This document shows, piece after piece, positions 11,992 through 23,961 of a stretch of DNA of 64,000 nucleotides. Positions within the stretch are counted from its first letter, which is position 1, and each line of letters begins with the position of its first letter. The stretch lies in contig CM068373.1 of NCBI GenBank assembly GCA_034769895.1, forward strand, positions 434,167,080 through 434,231,079, read 5' to 3'. This stretch comes from Magicicada septendecula (Eukaryota; Arthropoda; Insecta; Hemiptera; Cicadidae). The translations under genes and the position numbers were made by a program. The notes under the pieces were generated by a model. The model was not told where the DNA came from, searched no databases, and saw only the letters and a list, made by a program, of their open reading frames with translations.

Positions 11992-12545
11992 ATGACTCTA
12001 AAACAGGCGAGGCACTTTATTTATTTGAGAAATGATATTGGCTGTGATAGGAACTGTGAAACTGATGTTAATTTTGGTAACTTCCAGACAATCTGTGCGA
12101 CAATCAACCGTAGTTTAAGAAACAATGCAAGTCGAGATACAAAAATTGAGTTGTACAAAGTTATGGCAGTGCCTGTACTGTCCTATGGTTGTAAAATATG
12201 GACAACAATCAAGAAACAAGACAGTAAAATGCAGGCCTCGGAAATGTGCATTCTCAAGAGGAATTAAAAGGAAATGTATTCTAAACTTGATCGTATAAGG
12301 GACGAGGACGTAAGAGAAGATTACAAGTTTTTAACTTGAATGAAAATATAAAAGATTACAAACAACGGTGGAAAGAGCACCTACAAAGAATGTCAGATTA
12401 CAGACTGGCCAAACAAGTCTGGAAGTAGGCCTACAAACCTATAGGACACAGATGTATGGCTATGACCCATGAAGAAATGGCTGAAGGATTTTTGAAGGCG
12501 AAACAGGCAGAACCTTGCCTATTCCGTGTTGTGAAGATGACGATG
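11992..12545 (+). pseudogene. RTE-like LINE C-terminal fragment
   Basis: The first open part reads FIYLRNDIGCDRNCETDVN, KIELYKVMAVPVLSYG and MQASEMCILKRN, then a frame break near 12267. Degenerate C-terminal coding continues to a GAAGATGACGATGG tail at about 12533. Dead and 5'-truncated. Confidence 0.75.
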
Positions 12546-13199
12546 GTGACAAGAGAAACGACTACAGCAAAAATCAGATAAATGACGTCCAATAAATTTG
12601 TCTTTACAATACCACAACTTTATTCTCCTATACAAACAGGAAACTGGCTCCAAGAGGTCTAGCAAATATTTCAAGACGTCATTCTCACTAAAACAAAAAC
12701 CTGTTAAGCAGTAGAAATTCGAAAACTTACTAAACCCGATATTGACAGACACTACAACTAGAACTATAGTGCCGCCGTTCGCCGCCTTAAATTGAAGTGA
12801 GATACTGGGCCTAGACGCTGGTAGAGTAGTCGAGTAAAAGGCGCGGACAATCCAGAAGAATCCAGAACGTTACGCAGCTGCACCGCGTAGAACGATCTCA
12901 AAACGACTGCAGCAGCCTCGCGTGCCAAGAGGCACTCAGCGATGCGGTACTATATTTTCCTCGCCGTAGCAATATTATGCGTAATCTAAACGTGTGCTGA
13001 CTTTAAGTGTAAATGTCTTTCGTATCAAGCATTATCAAAATATTAAAGTTGTTGTCACTGAATACTTGAAGCAAGAGATTATCTTGTAACAAAAAACTAT
13101 TAGCATATATTATTATATATATTATGTCGCACAAAATGAGGATGATTACAAATAGCTGTGTTTCAATTACAAGAAGTGGCAAGAGAGTACTCACTGACA
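12546..13199. other. No gene recognised
   Basis: Mixed sequence with a GC-richer block at about 12765-12970. I see no coding frame with protein character and no RNA gene. Confidence 0.35.
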
Positions 13200-13812
13200 A
13201 TTTCAGTAAGAAAAACCAAAACCATGGCCTTTAAAGGAAAATATCCAGTGAGGACTAAGATAGTCATAAACAAAAGCACTTTAGAACAAATGAGCCGTTT
13301 AAAATATCTCAGCTGTGCAGTAACCTATTAATCTGAATATGATATAAAAGCAAAGATAAATAAATTTAGGAATATTTGTGGTAAGATTCATAGAAATATT
13401 AGAAATTAAACAAGACACATCACAAGGATTAAATTTTGTAAGAGTATTGTAATACCTACGTTGATTTACGCGAGTGAGGCGCGGATCATGACAAAAAAGG
13501 AAAGCGGCAAAATTCATAGTGCCGAAATGCAGTTTCTTCGAAATACTTTAAATTATACATTGCAAGATAGAATATCGAATAAAAATATCAGAGCAGAACT
13601 CGAAGTAAAGGACATAAATAGAATTATTTCAATTTACAGAAGACAGGTGGATGATCTGCAAAGGATGACAGAGAATCGATTGCCGAAAGCGGCACTGAAC
13701 CATAAAGCCATTGGTAGAAGAGACGTGGGTCGTCCGAGAATGTTTGTCCGAGGGTGCCGGAACAGGTTTGTATAATCTAATCTCTGAAGAGGAGAAGAAG
13801 AAGAAGATGATG
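13200..13812 (+). pseudogene. RTE-like LINE C-terminal fragment
   Basis: Degenerate frames from about 13200 lead into an open stretch at 13461-13775 reading YASEARIMTKKESGKIHSAE, MQFLRNTLNYTLQDRIS and a GRRDVGRPRMF block. The element ends in a GAGGAGAAGAAGAAGAAGAT tail. Dead and 5'-truncated. Confidence 0.75.
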
Positions 13813-13910
13813 TACAATATAATATTATTTGTCGAATTATATTTCTTCGAATGTAAAGTGTACGCATGTATGTTCAAAGAGACGGGACGTTCACATTGTT
13901 TTGAGATAGA

Positions 13911-13957
13911 GGGGAGAGAGAGAGATATTGATTGAGAGGAATGAGAGGAAGAGGGAT

Positions 13958-14054
<97 letters not shown>
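13911..14054. repeat. (GA)n microsatellite
   Basis: About 45 GA units at 13968-14054, preceded by imperfect GA-rich sequence. The arginine-glutamate and serine-leucine frames over it are artefacts of the repeat. Confidence 0.95.
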
Positions 14055-14056
<2 letters not shown>

Positions 14057-14511
14057 AAGCATACCTTGCATTCTTACCATACATTCTTATGTAAGGGAAA
14101 AAGAAAAGTTAGTTGTTTAATAATTTTGTTTTAATATAAAGTCTAATGACATCCAAATTTTTACGAATCTTAAAGAGCAGTAATAAGAAATATGAAAGCT
14201 GTAACAAAAATTTTCAACAAAAGTTTTCCTTTCTTTGAAGTTTACCCTCCACTTTTTGAAAGAATTCGATTGTCCCGTTGGTAATAAAAATGTTCCTTTA
14301 AATTCCACACAATAACTCCTTTGTAATATATAAAGAGTTTACAAGGCTTTCCATGGCGCGTTTCTTTTTTATATTTCTCAAAACAATATTAAAATGCTTT
14401 ACTTTTCGTGATATTTAATTATTTATGTTGTGAACACGTAACGACAGACAGAACTAAAATTCTTCAAGAGTTATATTGAATTTTGTTTATAAACTACTAA
14501 TACTAATAATA
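14055..14511. other. No gene recognised
   Basis: AT-rich intergenic sequence between the GA repeat and the fold-back element. Confidence 0.4.
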
Positions 14512-14664
14512 AATGTTTTATTGGATGGTTAGTGAGGATCGGTCAATAATACAACTTTTAGTTATTTTGCGTCGACGTTTCGACAATATTTATTGTCATC
14601 TTCAGGCAAAATAACTAAAAGTTGTATTATTGACCGATCCTCACTAACCATCCACTAAAACATT
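14512..14664. repeat. Fold-back element with hammerhead-like loop
   Basis: Arms 14512-14570 and 14606-14664 (59 bases each) are inverted copies with one mismatch by eye. The 35-base loop read on the minus strand is CTGAAGA, a stem GACAAT/ATTGTC and GAAACGTCGAC. This is a MITE-like or Penelope/retrozyme-like palindrome. Confidence 0.8.
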
Positions 14665-14859
14665 CACTGATTGACGGTCACTAAAAAATTTAAGAACTAA
14701 TAATAAAAATGACTTTTCTTCATGTCTTGAGGGTAGTGCAATCAGAATCAGCCCTTATCTCGAACACGATTTTTTTCGCCATCACCATACTTCCATTTCC
14801 TTATGGAACATGGAAGTAAAAATTGAACTACTACATATTTATATAAGCCTTTGTCTTCT

Positions 14860-15900
14860 TCTTCTTCTTAGTCATCCTCTCCTATCCGCCGGGTGTCGAG
14901 ATTTTCGGGAGAGCTCACCATCCCGTCGTGTCCAGTGCCAAAACCCTGGAGTGGGCCTAAATTTCTCCTCTGCCTTCTACACTCTTCTTCATGTTATCCT
15001 CCCATTTTGTTCTTGGCCGTCCTCTTCCTCTCCTGACTTCTCGTTTTGTCTCCCATGCTCGTCTCCGGTACCTTTCCTCATCCACCCTATTGATGGAAAG
15101 CTTTCAATTATTTCATTTAAAAGTATATCTTCAAATTCTTGCAGATTTTAACATTTTTCTACCTATATCTACGAGTTTTCCTCTCAATTCTCCTCAGGAA
15201 TTTCATCTCCATAGCTTGTATTCTCTTTTTATGGCTGTCATTCAGAGTCCATAACTCGTAAATGTACGTCAATGTAGAAGCATATACAGATTTGTATACT
15301 GTAAGTTCGGTTTAGAGACACTTCGCTTTTTCGCAGAAACTTCCTGTTGAGAGCATCGTAAAGCTTGCTTGCAGCTAAGATCCTCACGTCTAACTCTGAC
15401 TCAATTCTGGCATCCTCATTGAAAACGGCATCTAAATATTTCAATGTCCCCACTTGTCCAATTTCCTTATTGTTCAATTTCAATTCTATGTTGTCTTGTT
15501 TGCCTACCAATTGTCATTGTCCCTGTCTTACTGGGGTTAATAATCACATTCTTCCTCCTCATCGTTTCTTCCCACACAATTTACATTATGTTGAAGTTTT
15601 GTTGTGTGCTGGCAATCAGAACGATGTCGTCAACAAAAGCAAGGTCTATGAAATACATTGGTTGCAGCCTTCAATTGCCTACTTAAACTTCCTACTCCTT
15701 TGTTGACTCACCCTGATAATAGCATCCATCAATACAATAAAAAGGTAAAGTGAAGAGAATATCCTCTTTTCTCACTCCAGTTGAGGTGCTAAACTCGCTT
15801 GATGTTTCGTTTGAAGTTCTGATATAGTTGCGGCACTTCTTGTAAAAACTTTGAATAGCTTTGATAAGCCCAGCTCCAACATTATAAGTTTCTAGTTTTT
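14860..15900 (-). pseudogene. RTE-like LINE, reverse transcriptase to 3' end
   Basis: On the minus strand, with frame breaks, it reads FVDDIVLIAST-like (about 15630), MVGKQDNIELKLNNKE (15510), then GTLKYLDAVFNEDARIES and ILAASKLYDALNRKFLRKSE. The decayed C-terminal end (ALSRKSRHPADRRG) runs to a GAAGAAGAAGAAG tail (TCTTCTTCTTC at 14860-14870 on the plus strand). Dead copy. Confidence 0.75.
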
Positions 15901-16289
15901 GAAACCTTTGTTTCGAACAAAATATTTTAAATTTTGTGCCATAGACATAATGAAACAGTAAATTATATCTACGAGTATTCTCATCGATCTTAAGCCTTTG
16001 TGGTTTTTATCGCTTTTATCATTACGAACATATTGTTTTAGTTGGTCGTTTGTAAGACGAACCGAGTCCGTGTATCTTGTAGCTGTGGACAAAGAACAGC
16101 GTGTGCGTAGACATTTGTTATGTGGTCGTTGGTTAGTAATTGTCAGTCGCCAAATTTAGTGATTTTGTTTACCTATTACATAATTATATTATTACAAATA
16201 GGAATAGCGCAAATAGAAGTCTTGTATTTGTGAAGCGATTACGTTAGACATAAATTAAATTAGATTTAGACAGAACGTTAGATTGCGTT
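15901..16289. other. No gene recognised
   Basis: AT-rich intergenic sequence; no structure identified. Confidence 0.35.
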
Positions 16290-16731
16290 AAACATAAATG
16301 TGGAACAATCCATAGAACCTTGAAGTACAAAACTAGGAAAGACGCTAAGCTTACGTTTTATAAGACTATGGCTGTACCGGTGGCGCTGTATAGGAGTGAG
16401 ACATGGGTAGTTTCACAGAGAGACAGAGAGAACGTTACATCAGCGGAAATGAAATTTCTCAGTTTGGTCAAAGAGTGCACGTTACGAGACAGAATGAGTA
16501 ATGCACAGATAAGGCGAGTATGACGAATTGTTTAAATTACAGGATAGAATTACGGAACACAAGACCAACTGGTGTAAGCATTTGGGAAGAATGCAGCCAG
16601 ATCGCCTTCCCAAACTTGCCTTTAATTATAAACCCAGTGGGTATCATAGTGTGAGGCGTCCGCGGACGAGATGGTTTCCGGAACAGGCGGTGCAGCCTAA
16701 TTCGTGAAGTTGAGACGATGATGATGATTAC
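16290..16731 (+). pseudogene. RTE-like LINE C-terminal fragment
   Basis: It reads KTRKDAKLTFYKTMAVPV, then SETWVVSQRDRENVTSAEM and KFLSLVKECTLRDRMSNAQ, followed by frame-broken C-terminal sequence and a GATGATGATGATTA tail at about 16717. Dead and 5'-truncated. Confidence 0.75.
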
Positions 16732-16963
16732 GTTAAAGATGTTATGCAAAGCCTGTAGTCGTGTGATGGTGTCTCTGGTTTAGATGTGAAATGCCCTATA
16801 GTTTGCTCAGTTTAACACGTAGCAACATAAAATCTATTATTATACTGTTATAATAGACACTCTTCAATACGATAATACGTAGGTTAATGCATGTATTGTA
16901 AAAGCACATTTTAAAAAATAACGTTTGTACTTGCTTGTTACTAACACGCAGCTATCGTTTATT

Positions 16964-17611
16964 CAGGAGCGCCATCCCCCTAAGCTTGATGACTCGCCCC
17001 CAAAATTGATTAATAACCCTCACCAAAGAAAGGTATTGAAAATTAAAAGAAAATGTCGTTGTAGAAAGCAACAGAAAATACAAATAATATAACGCTAAAA
17101 ATAGTACAGTTTGCAAATAAATTCTCATTTGAAATTAAACAAATAAACAAAAATAAAAAAATCTAATGAAAGTAATAGGCCTACGTGTAATACAATACAA
17201 CATTTCAAAGCAAAGAAACAAAATATCAACAAAGCGTATTGTACAGAAGAAAAAATTAAAAAAATATTAGTTCGATGAAATCTTAGCTGCTTTGGCTTAT
17301 ATTTGGTACAGTAACATCTTCCTCTGCACGACAATAAAGAAAAGCCATCAGTTATTTCTTCATTATTTCTAATAAGACTTTTTCTCAAGCTGGAGAGACA
17401 TGCCTCTCCCTGAGCCTGGTTTTTATTATTTTAACTCGGCTCATAGCTCTTTCAGCCGAACAACTGGTTACGGCCAAAAATTTATATATAAACAATTTTC
17501 AGTCTCTTAAAGCTCAGAGTTCTTCATACTTTCCCAAAGTTTTTTGTCAAACTCCCCCAAAATTTCTATCACGCAGTTTGCGTCATGACCCCTCCCTCGT
17601 CAATGCCCCTG
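16964..17611 (-). mobile_element. Internally deleted hAT element (P52/THAP-type)
   Basis: The minus strand encodes a degenerate hAT C-terminal dimerisation domain: LAVTSCSAERAMSRVKI and IKTRLRERHV. The ends are CAGGAGCGCC (left) and, from the right inward, CAGGGGCATTGACGAGGG, of the CAGGGGC type common in this hAT group. The flanking 8 bases do not match well, so the borders are approximate. Only the last part of the transposase remains. Confidence 0.6.
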
Positions 17612-17721
17612 GTTTACGTATTGTAAATTCTCTGAACTATCTAAACTTAATTCATCTATCTGCTTGCATATTTATTTAGATATATTTATACCAATTCCTT
17701 TAATTTTTAAATAATAATTTA

Positions 17722-17991
17722 AATATTATTATATACATATACTTTCACAATATGAACTTACTTTCTTTATCACTTCCCCATACGTTTCGAGGTGATGTTC
17801 CTCTTCCTCAGTGGGAGTAAATACTGAATGTCATTTTACAGAATAACGGTTATGGACTATAGGTGTGTGTGGTGTAAAATGACATTCAGTATTTACTCCC
17901 ACTGAGGAAGAGGAACATCACCTCGAAACGTATGGGGAAGTGATAAAGAAAGTAAGTTCATATTGTGAAAGTATATGTATATAATAATATT
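17722..17991. repeat. Large fold-back element, 118-base arms
   Basis: Arms at 17722-17839 and 17874-17991 are near-perfect inverted copies around a 34-base loop. Each arm contains CTGAGGA, stem GAGG/CCTC and GAAACGTA when read outward from the loop, again hammerhead-like in order. No coding sequence. Confidence 0.8.
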
Positions 17992-18396
17992 TTATAAAGT
18001 GAACGAAGAGGATGAATCAACAAGATAATAATAATAATTTAAAATACTTTTATTCGCTTAAGACGTATACTTAAATTGTACTTTTTGAGAAGAATATATT
18101 TAAATGTTTTTTTTAATAATCATTTTATTCGCTTTACATAACTTTTTTCTGCTGTTGTTTTGAGAAGACATTGAGCCAGCGCGTATTCACTTACTTTTAT
18201 TCGACTTTTTAAGCCTTTCTCAGTATACTTTTGCATCTTCATTCAAAATTTCATCTACTTCAGAAAATAGGCATTGATTATGTGTTTTCCGGCTTCATAC
18301 GTTTGCTGTCTCCATCTTTCTTTTGGGCGTTCTCAGTCTCTTTCACCCCTTACTGTATATTAGCAAGCTCTTTTGTCGATGTTACCATTTGCCTGC

Positions 18397-19623
18397 CTAT
18401 TTGAATAGCCTTTCCATTGGGTGCAATAATCTATTTGAATAGTCTTTCCATTGGGTGCAATAATCTATTTGAATAGCCTTTCCATTGGGTGCAATAATCT
18501 ATTTGAATAGTCTTTCCATTGGGTGCAATAATCTATTTGAATAGTCTTTCCATTGGGTGCAATAATCTATTTGAATAGTCTTTCCATTGGGTGCAATAAT
18601 CTATTTGAATAGCCTTTCCATTGGGTGCAATAATCTATTTGAATAGTCTTTCCATTGGGTGCAATAATCTATTTGAATAGCCTTTCCATTGGGTGCAATA
18701 ATCTATTTGAATAGTCTTTCCATTGGGTGCAATAATCTATTTGAATAGCCTTTCCATTGGGTGCAATAATCTATTTGAATAGTCTTTCCATTGGGTGCAA
18801 TAATCTATTTGAATAGCCTTTCCATTGGGTGCAATAATCTATTTGAATAGTCTTTCCATTGGGTGCAATAATCTATTTGAATAGCCTTTCCATTGGGTGC
18901 AATAATCTATTTGAATAGTCTTTCCATTGGGTGCAATAATCTATTTGAATAGCCTTTCCATTGGGTGCAATAATCTATTTGAATAGTCTTTCCATTGGGT
19001 GCAATAATCTATTTGAATAGCCTTTCCATTGGGTGCAATAATCTATTTGAATAGTCTTTCCATTGGGTGCAATAATCTATTTGAATAGCCTTTCCATTGG
19101 GTGCAATAATCTATTTGAATAGTCTTTCCATTGGGTGCAATAATCTATTTGAATAGTCTTTCCATTGGGTGCAATAATCTATTTGAATAGTCTTTCCATT
19201 GGGTGCAATAATCTATTTGAATAGTCTTTCCATTGGGTGCAATAATCTATTTGAATAGCCTTTCCATTGGGTGCAATAATCTATTTGAATAGTCTTTCCA
19301 TTGGGTGCAATAATCTATTTGAATAGCCTTTCCATTGGGTGCAATAATCTATTTGAATAGTCTTTCCATTGGGTGCAATAATCTATTTGAATAGCCTTTC
19401 CATTGGGTGCAATAATCTATTTGAATAGTCTTTCCATTGGGTGCAATAATCTATTTGAATAGCCTTTCCATTGGGTGCAATAATCTATTTGAATAGTCTT
19501 TCCATTGGGTGCAATAATCTATTTGAATAGTCTTTCCATTGGGTGCAATAATCTATTTGAATAGTCTTTCCATTGGGTGCAATAATCTATTTGAATAGTC
19601 TTTCCATTGGGTGCAATAATCTA
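18397..19623. repeat. 34-bp minisatellite, about 36 copies, two alternating variants
   Basis: The unit is CTATTTGAATAG, then C or T, then CTTTCCATTGGGTGCAATAAT (34 bases), repeated head to tail about 36 times. Copies differ almost only at that C/T position. In two long blocks the C and T variants alternate strictly, giving a 68-bp higher-order unit, broken by short runs of T copies. There are no spacers, so this is not a CRISPR array. Confidence 0.95.
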
Positions 19624-19648
19624 TTATTTTTTCATTTATTGAAAATAT

Positions 19649-20075
19649 TGTTGCGCAATTACGAAACACTCTAGGACAGTCGAGAGTGTCGTGCTACACG
19701 TTACGCGACTTGCCCTCCGTGCCTCGTCTGTATCAAGGTCGTTCACTCACGTAACACACAAGTACCTTCCAGAATGTTCGAAGGCACTTGAAATACGCAT
19801 TATGCTTACACGCTGCAGTAAGGATGGAAAGTTATTCTCGAGCACCTGCGCTAATTATTATAAGCCACAGCAGCTGGCTTTGTCAGTTCAGTTACGGTGA
19901 GCGATTTCCTCCTTAGTGCGGATCGAGTTATTGTTGAAGATTAGTGGAAAGTGTTTACTGTGATGTAAGTAGTGTGGAACTCCATTATTTGACATTATTA
20001 CTGCGTGTGGACAAATTTAACTTGAATCATTGTACGAGTTGATTACAGATTATTAAAAACACGCGTGACTTCATG
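19649..20075 (+). mobile_element. Truncated LTR of the TGTTACG...GTAACA family
   Basis: It begins TGTTGCGCAATTACG immediately after the minisatellite and contains GTGTGGACAAATTTAACTTG, matching the sister LTR at 20090. The part with the polyadenylation signal and the GTAACA end is missing. Confidence 0.65.
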
Positions 20076-20089
20076 AAACTTAAAAGTAT

Positions 20090-20758
20090 TGCTACGCTAA
20101 TTTACGTAACACTCTCGAAAAGTCGGCACATGGAGTTACGTAAACGTCCTACACGTTTCTCGACTACCCCACCGTGCGGCGTCAGTGTCAAGGCCGCCCA
20201 CACAAGTAGCTTCGAGACTGTTTGAGCATTCTTAACTACGCAAATTATGTTGGCATGTCGTCAGCAGTATTGAAAATTATTCTGGAACCTCTGAGAGATC
20301 TATATAAGCAACAGTTAGTTAGTTAGTCTTAATCAGTTAGTTACAGCTGGCGATATTGCAGAGTGCGGATCTAAGTGTGTGTTGCGGATTAATGTAAAGT
20401 GATTATTGTGTTAGAATAGTGCGGACCTCGAATAGTTGACATTATTATTGTGTGTGGACAAATTTAACTAGAATTATTGCATGAGAGTGCCTTCTTGATT
20501 TCAAATTGTTATTTGTTATTAATTAAAGCTGGCGGCGACCTGGGCTGTGCGGGACGATGGGCACGACCGTCACCCGCTCGTGTAGTGCGTCCGAGCTTCA
20601 AGTAGACCTCCTGTCGCAGGGACTATAGATAGGGCTGGATGTCTAGGGTGTGGTCTGGTACCGGCCGTGGAATTAAAGCTGGTAATTAGTGACTTCATTG
20701 GTGTCAGTATATTGTTTTCCACTGCACCATACGACGATCCTGTGAGACCGTTGTAACA
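20090..20758 (+). mobile_element. LTR with a 150-bp GC-rich insert
   Basis: It begins TGCTACGC and ends GTTGTAACA. A TATA-type promoter TATATAAG at about 20301 is followed by a GTTAGTTAGTTAG initiator region. The AATTAAAGCTGG signal is split by 150 bp (20533-20682) of GC-rich sequence that ends in a second copy of ATTAAAGCTGG. Without the insert the LTR is about 519 bp, like its relatives. No internal retroelement genes are adjacent. Confidence 0.7.
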
Positions 20759-22099
20759 ATATACTCAGCGTTGTTTCTTCACATATTCTAAGATTGATAC
20801 TTTTGATTCTGTCTCTTTCTGCATAAGACAAGGTGGTAAACGTAAAGATGTAAGGGTTAGAAGCACATAAGACAGTCGATAGGGCTGTAACTGTATGAGT
20901 GTAACTGTAACCAAGGAGAGCTCCAGTAGTTGATGGCTTAGTGTTATGGAAACAGCGCATTCGAGTCACGTAATTCGCTAAGCAGTGTTTACTACTGCAA
21001 CAAGCCCTTCTGTATATAATCCAATTTGTGCACTCTCAAACGTGTGACACAGTTTGTGACATAAAGTACTGTACAAACGTTGAACTAATGCAGTCGCAAT
21101 TCCAGTTAATCGTGTTTAACACAAACTGTAATGTTATGTTACCGACACTTATTTTATGCGCAATTCGTGTAGCCCTCCATCTTCTACTGCCTTTACAACT
21201 TTAAAGTTTCGATTGGTCGCTTCTTCCTCAGACAATCTACTTCCAGTCTTACTTAGTGGCACTTGGTAATTCAGTTGCTGATGTGTTTCTGATGTTTCCA
21301 TTGATCTGCAGGAGTCCTTTAATTTCATGGTTTGTTAGACGTTCCAAACTCTAAATATCATTTGATCTTGTCCAAGAATCCTTTAAATAATTTTTTTTTT
21401 ACATTTTGTCTTTCAAATATGTAACATTGTATTTAACTGAAGTATAACTTCTTAACTTTTCCTTAGTCAGTTTCTATTTAGTCAGGCTATGAGAAAACAT
21501 TTACCCTATAGAATGGATCAGCCGGTAAGTAAACTTTACTTCTTAATGACGCATATAGCTACATATAAAACTATTACGGGAATTTTAAAATTGTAAATTT
21601 CAATACAAAAAGAGACTTCAGTAATTGATGCAGAAGTCACTCCCTTTTCTTATGTGTGGCCTCAATATTTCGCAATTATATATACCGTTTATAATAATGT
21701 AAATAGCACATGCCATTCGTGTTTCTCAGACCTTTGCAGCCAGAAATGGAAACGCAACGCATACATAGAAACTTAATTTCCTTCTGTTAGCGGACAGCAC
21801 TCCTCGTTAGTGTGGTGAAGATACGACGTAAAAAGGCATCAGACTAGGTTCCTAGAAATTCTATCCTTCCTTTAGACTTATATGTGTAAATATAGTAAAC
21901 AAATATCGTCTTTCTTGTGTTTCTCATGGCCGTTACGATCTGCATTCAATAATAATAATACGTATTTTCACTCTGCTACCCTCAAAATTCTTTTATACCA
22001 GCCTTCAATCAATTCAGTTTACATTGCCTGTAATTCTGAACAGTACCACTGAAAAGGTCAGCGTTCTTATTGTTTTTTAAGGAGAAAACCGTATAACGT
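20759..22099. other. No gene recognised
   Basis: About 1.3 kb of intergenic sequence with no credible open frame, RNA gene or fold-back found by eye. Confidence 0.4.
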
Positions 22100-22440
22100 T
22101 TAACTAACGACAAGGGTAGAAGTTACGTGTACTCTTTCTTCTTCAACACTACAGCCCAACGTGAGTTGGTGTTGGGCACTGGCTTCCAATACCGATTTTC
22201 TCCAAAGTCTCCTGTGCATTGCCATCTCAGTAAAACCCCTCACATCTATTCTTCTGAGACCTTCTGGCACAACATCGAACCACCTTACCCTAGGTTGGCC
22301 CTTTTTCCTGCTTTTATAGACCAGTACCTTCAGAATTTTCTTTGACATACGCTGATCGTCCATCCGATCTACGTGACCTAACCATTGTATTCGTTTAGCC
22401 TTTACGAATCTCACAATGTCTTCGTGATTCAATAGCTAAG
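22100..22440 (-). pseudogene. LINE C-terminal end
   Basis: The open minus-strand frame reads EDIVRFVKAKRIQWLGHVDR and then RKKGQPRVRWFDVV, ending in a TTCTTC-type tail (plus strand 22135-22144). It is the same subfamily as 28540-28807 and 29646-30200. It is the 5'-truncated 3' end of a LINE. Confidence 0.75.
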
Positions 22441-23324
22441 TGATTTACTACTGACTGGAAAAAATTTTGTAATATTTAAAAAATAAATTAATCTAAACTT
22501 AATTTTAGTTTTTTTTTAGTTTCAAGTTTAATTTTGTTACCTTACTTTAGTTTTGTTAAAGTGTTGGCAAAAAATTGCCAAATATGGTAATATTTTCAAA
22601 TTAAGAAAAGGATTTGTTTTCTGTGTGCATTCGTGCGGAGCGCGCATTATTACACTATAGAAACAAAGTAACTTTTATTCACAAACAATTTGTTAATAAA
22701 ACACAATGAAATGAACGCAAATTAAAAGAGAACATGAAAACAAAAACAGACAGTGCTCTTTCTTTTTTGGAATAAAATTTGTTAAACAAAAAATAAAAAC
22801 AGAATAAAGAGCCCAAAGCGAAATAACTATGGGACTACCCTAGAAACAACAGGAGGCCACTTCAAGCCGAAATATTTAAATTCGATTATGCCTAAACTGG
22901 AAAGTGAGGGAGAAGGAAAATTATATTAAATTAATTCATATTTGTTTTCTAATTTTTTCTTTGTTCACAGTAGTTGGTACTCGTGTTAGTACATAGAAAA
23001 GGAGTTATTCTGACAGATTCACGCTGAAAATGGCGGAAAACGCAGCGAGACGACAAAGAGATTTCACACGACAAAACCGGATACTCTTTGTATAAATTTA
23101 ATTGCTTGCGTAACGCCTCCAGTATAAGCGACTAATTTGCATTGTTAAAACCAGCGTTACCAGTAACATCATTTCATATTTCACTTTTCGTGCCGTTTCA
23201 AATAATGAACACGGGAGATATATAAACGTACAGTAACAACATCCCATTGTTATCTTCACTACAGAATGGCAACCTGTCTGGAACACTGCGTCACGCTTAG
23301 CTTCCTTTTATAAATTAATCAGAA
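22441..23324. other. No gene recognised
   Basis: AT-rich intergenic sequence; nothing identified. Confidence 0.4.
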
Positions 23325-23705
23325 CTATCAAAATTATTAAACACCGCTCTGTTAGGCCGTGGTCGGTTGCTATATAACAGCGATATCGTTGGCGACGTTT
23401 CGAATCCCAACCTCTGGGAACTTCTTCAGGGCGCAAAAACGACGGAGTGTTGTAAAAACAGTTACGGTGGATCTTGGCCGAACGATACCCGACAAATTTT
23501 CTTGGCTGAGAACAACATGCGGCCATTAACACGAGGTTACCTTGGCCTATATAACCTCGGCCACCAGGTTTTTACAACACTCTGTCGCTTTTTGCGGACT
23601 CAAGGAGGTCCCCGAGGGTGGGATTCAAAACGTTACGGACGATGTCCGCTGTTACATAGCAACCGACCACAGCCCTAACAGCCCGGTTTTCAATCATTTT
23701 GATAA
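23325..23705. repeat. Fold-back element, copy 1
   Basis: Inverted arms start ATCAAAATTATTAAACACCG on the left and are mirrored at the right end (GGTTTTCAATCATTTTGAT). The core arm GTTAGGCCGTGGTCGGTTGC is mirrored at 23660-23679. The left arm carries CTGAAGA ... GAAACGTCGCC on the minus strand (23393-23429). A relative lies at 26268-26612. Confidence 0.75.
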
Positions 23706-23961
23706 TATTGACACCGACCGTGTGAGCTTACAACAAAAATGAATCAGAACATTAAACCACGGCCAATCATCGTACGTTAGGTAAAAACAGTAAAATAAGT
23801 TGGCAAGGGGGGAGGTGATGTGTTCACAAAAATGCACGTGTTATACCGAGGGCACACAGTATGCTGGAAACTACCGCTCCACAACCCGAGCGGTAGCATT
23901 GTTGATAACAACACTTTCTTTTGGAGTCAACAATTCCTTTCGCGGCGTGTCGGCATAATTT

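Noticed and set aside
13629-14134. Arg-Glu and Ser-Leu rich frames on both strands
   Set aside because: Translations of the (GA)n repeat.
18397-19623. CRISPR-like regular array
   Set aside because: The 34-base units are contiguous without unique spacers, and the context is eukaryotic.
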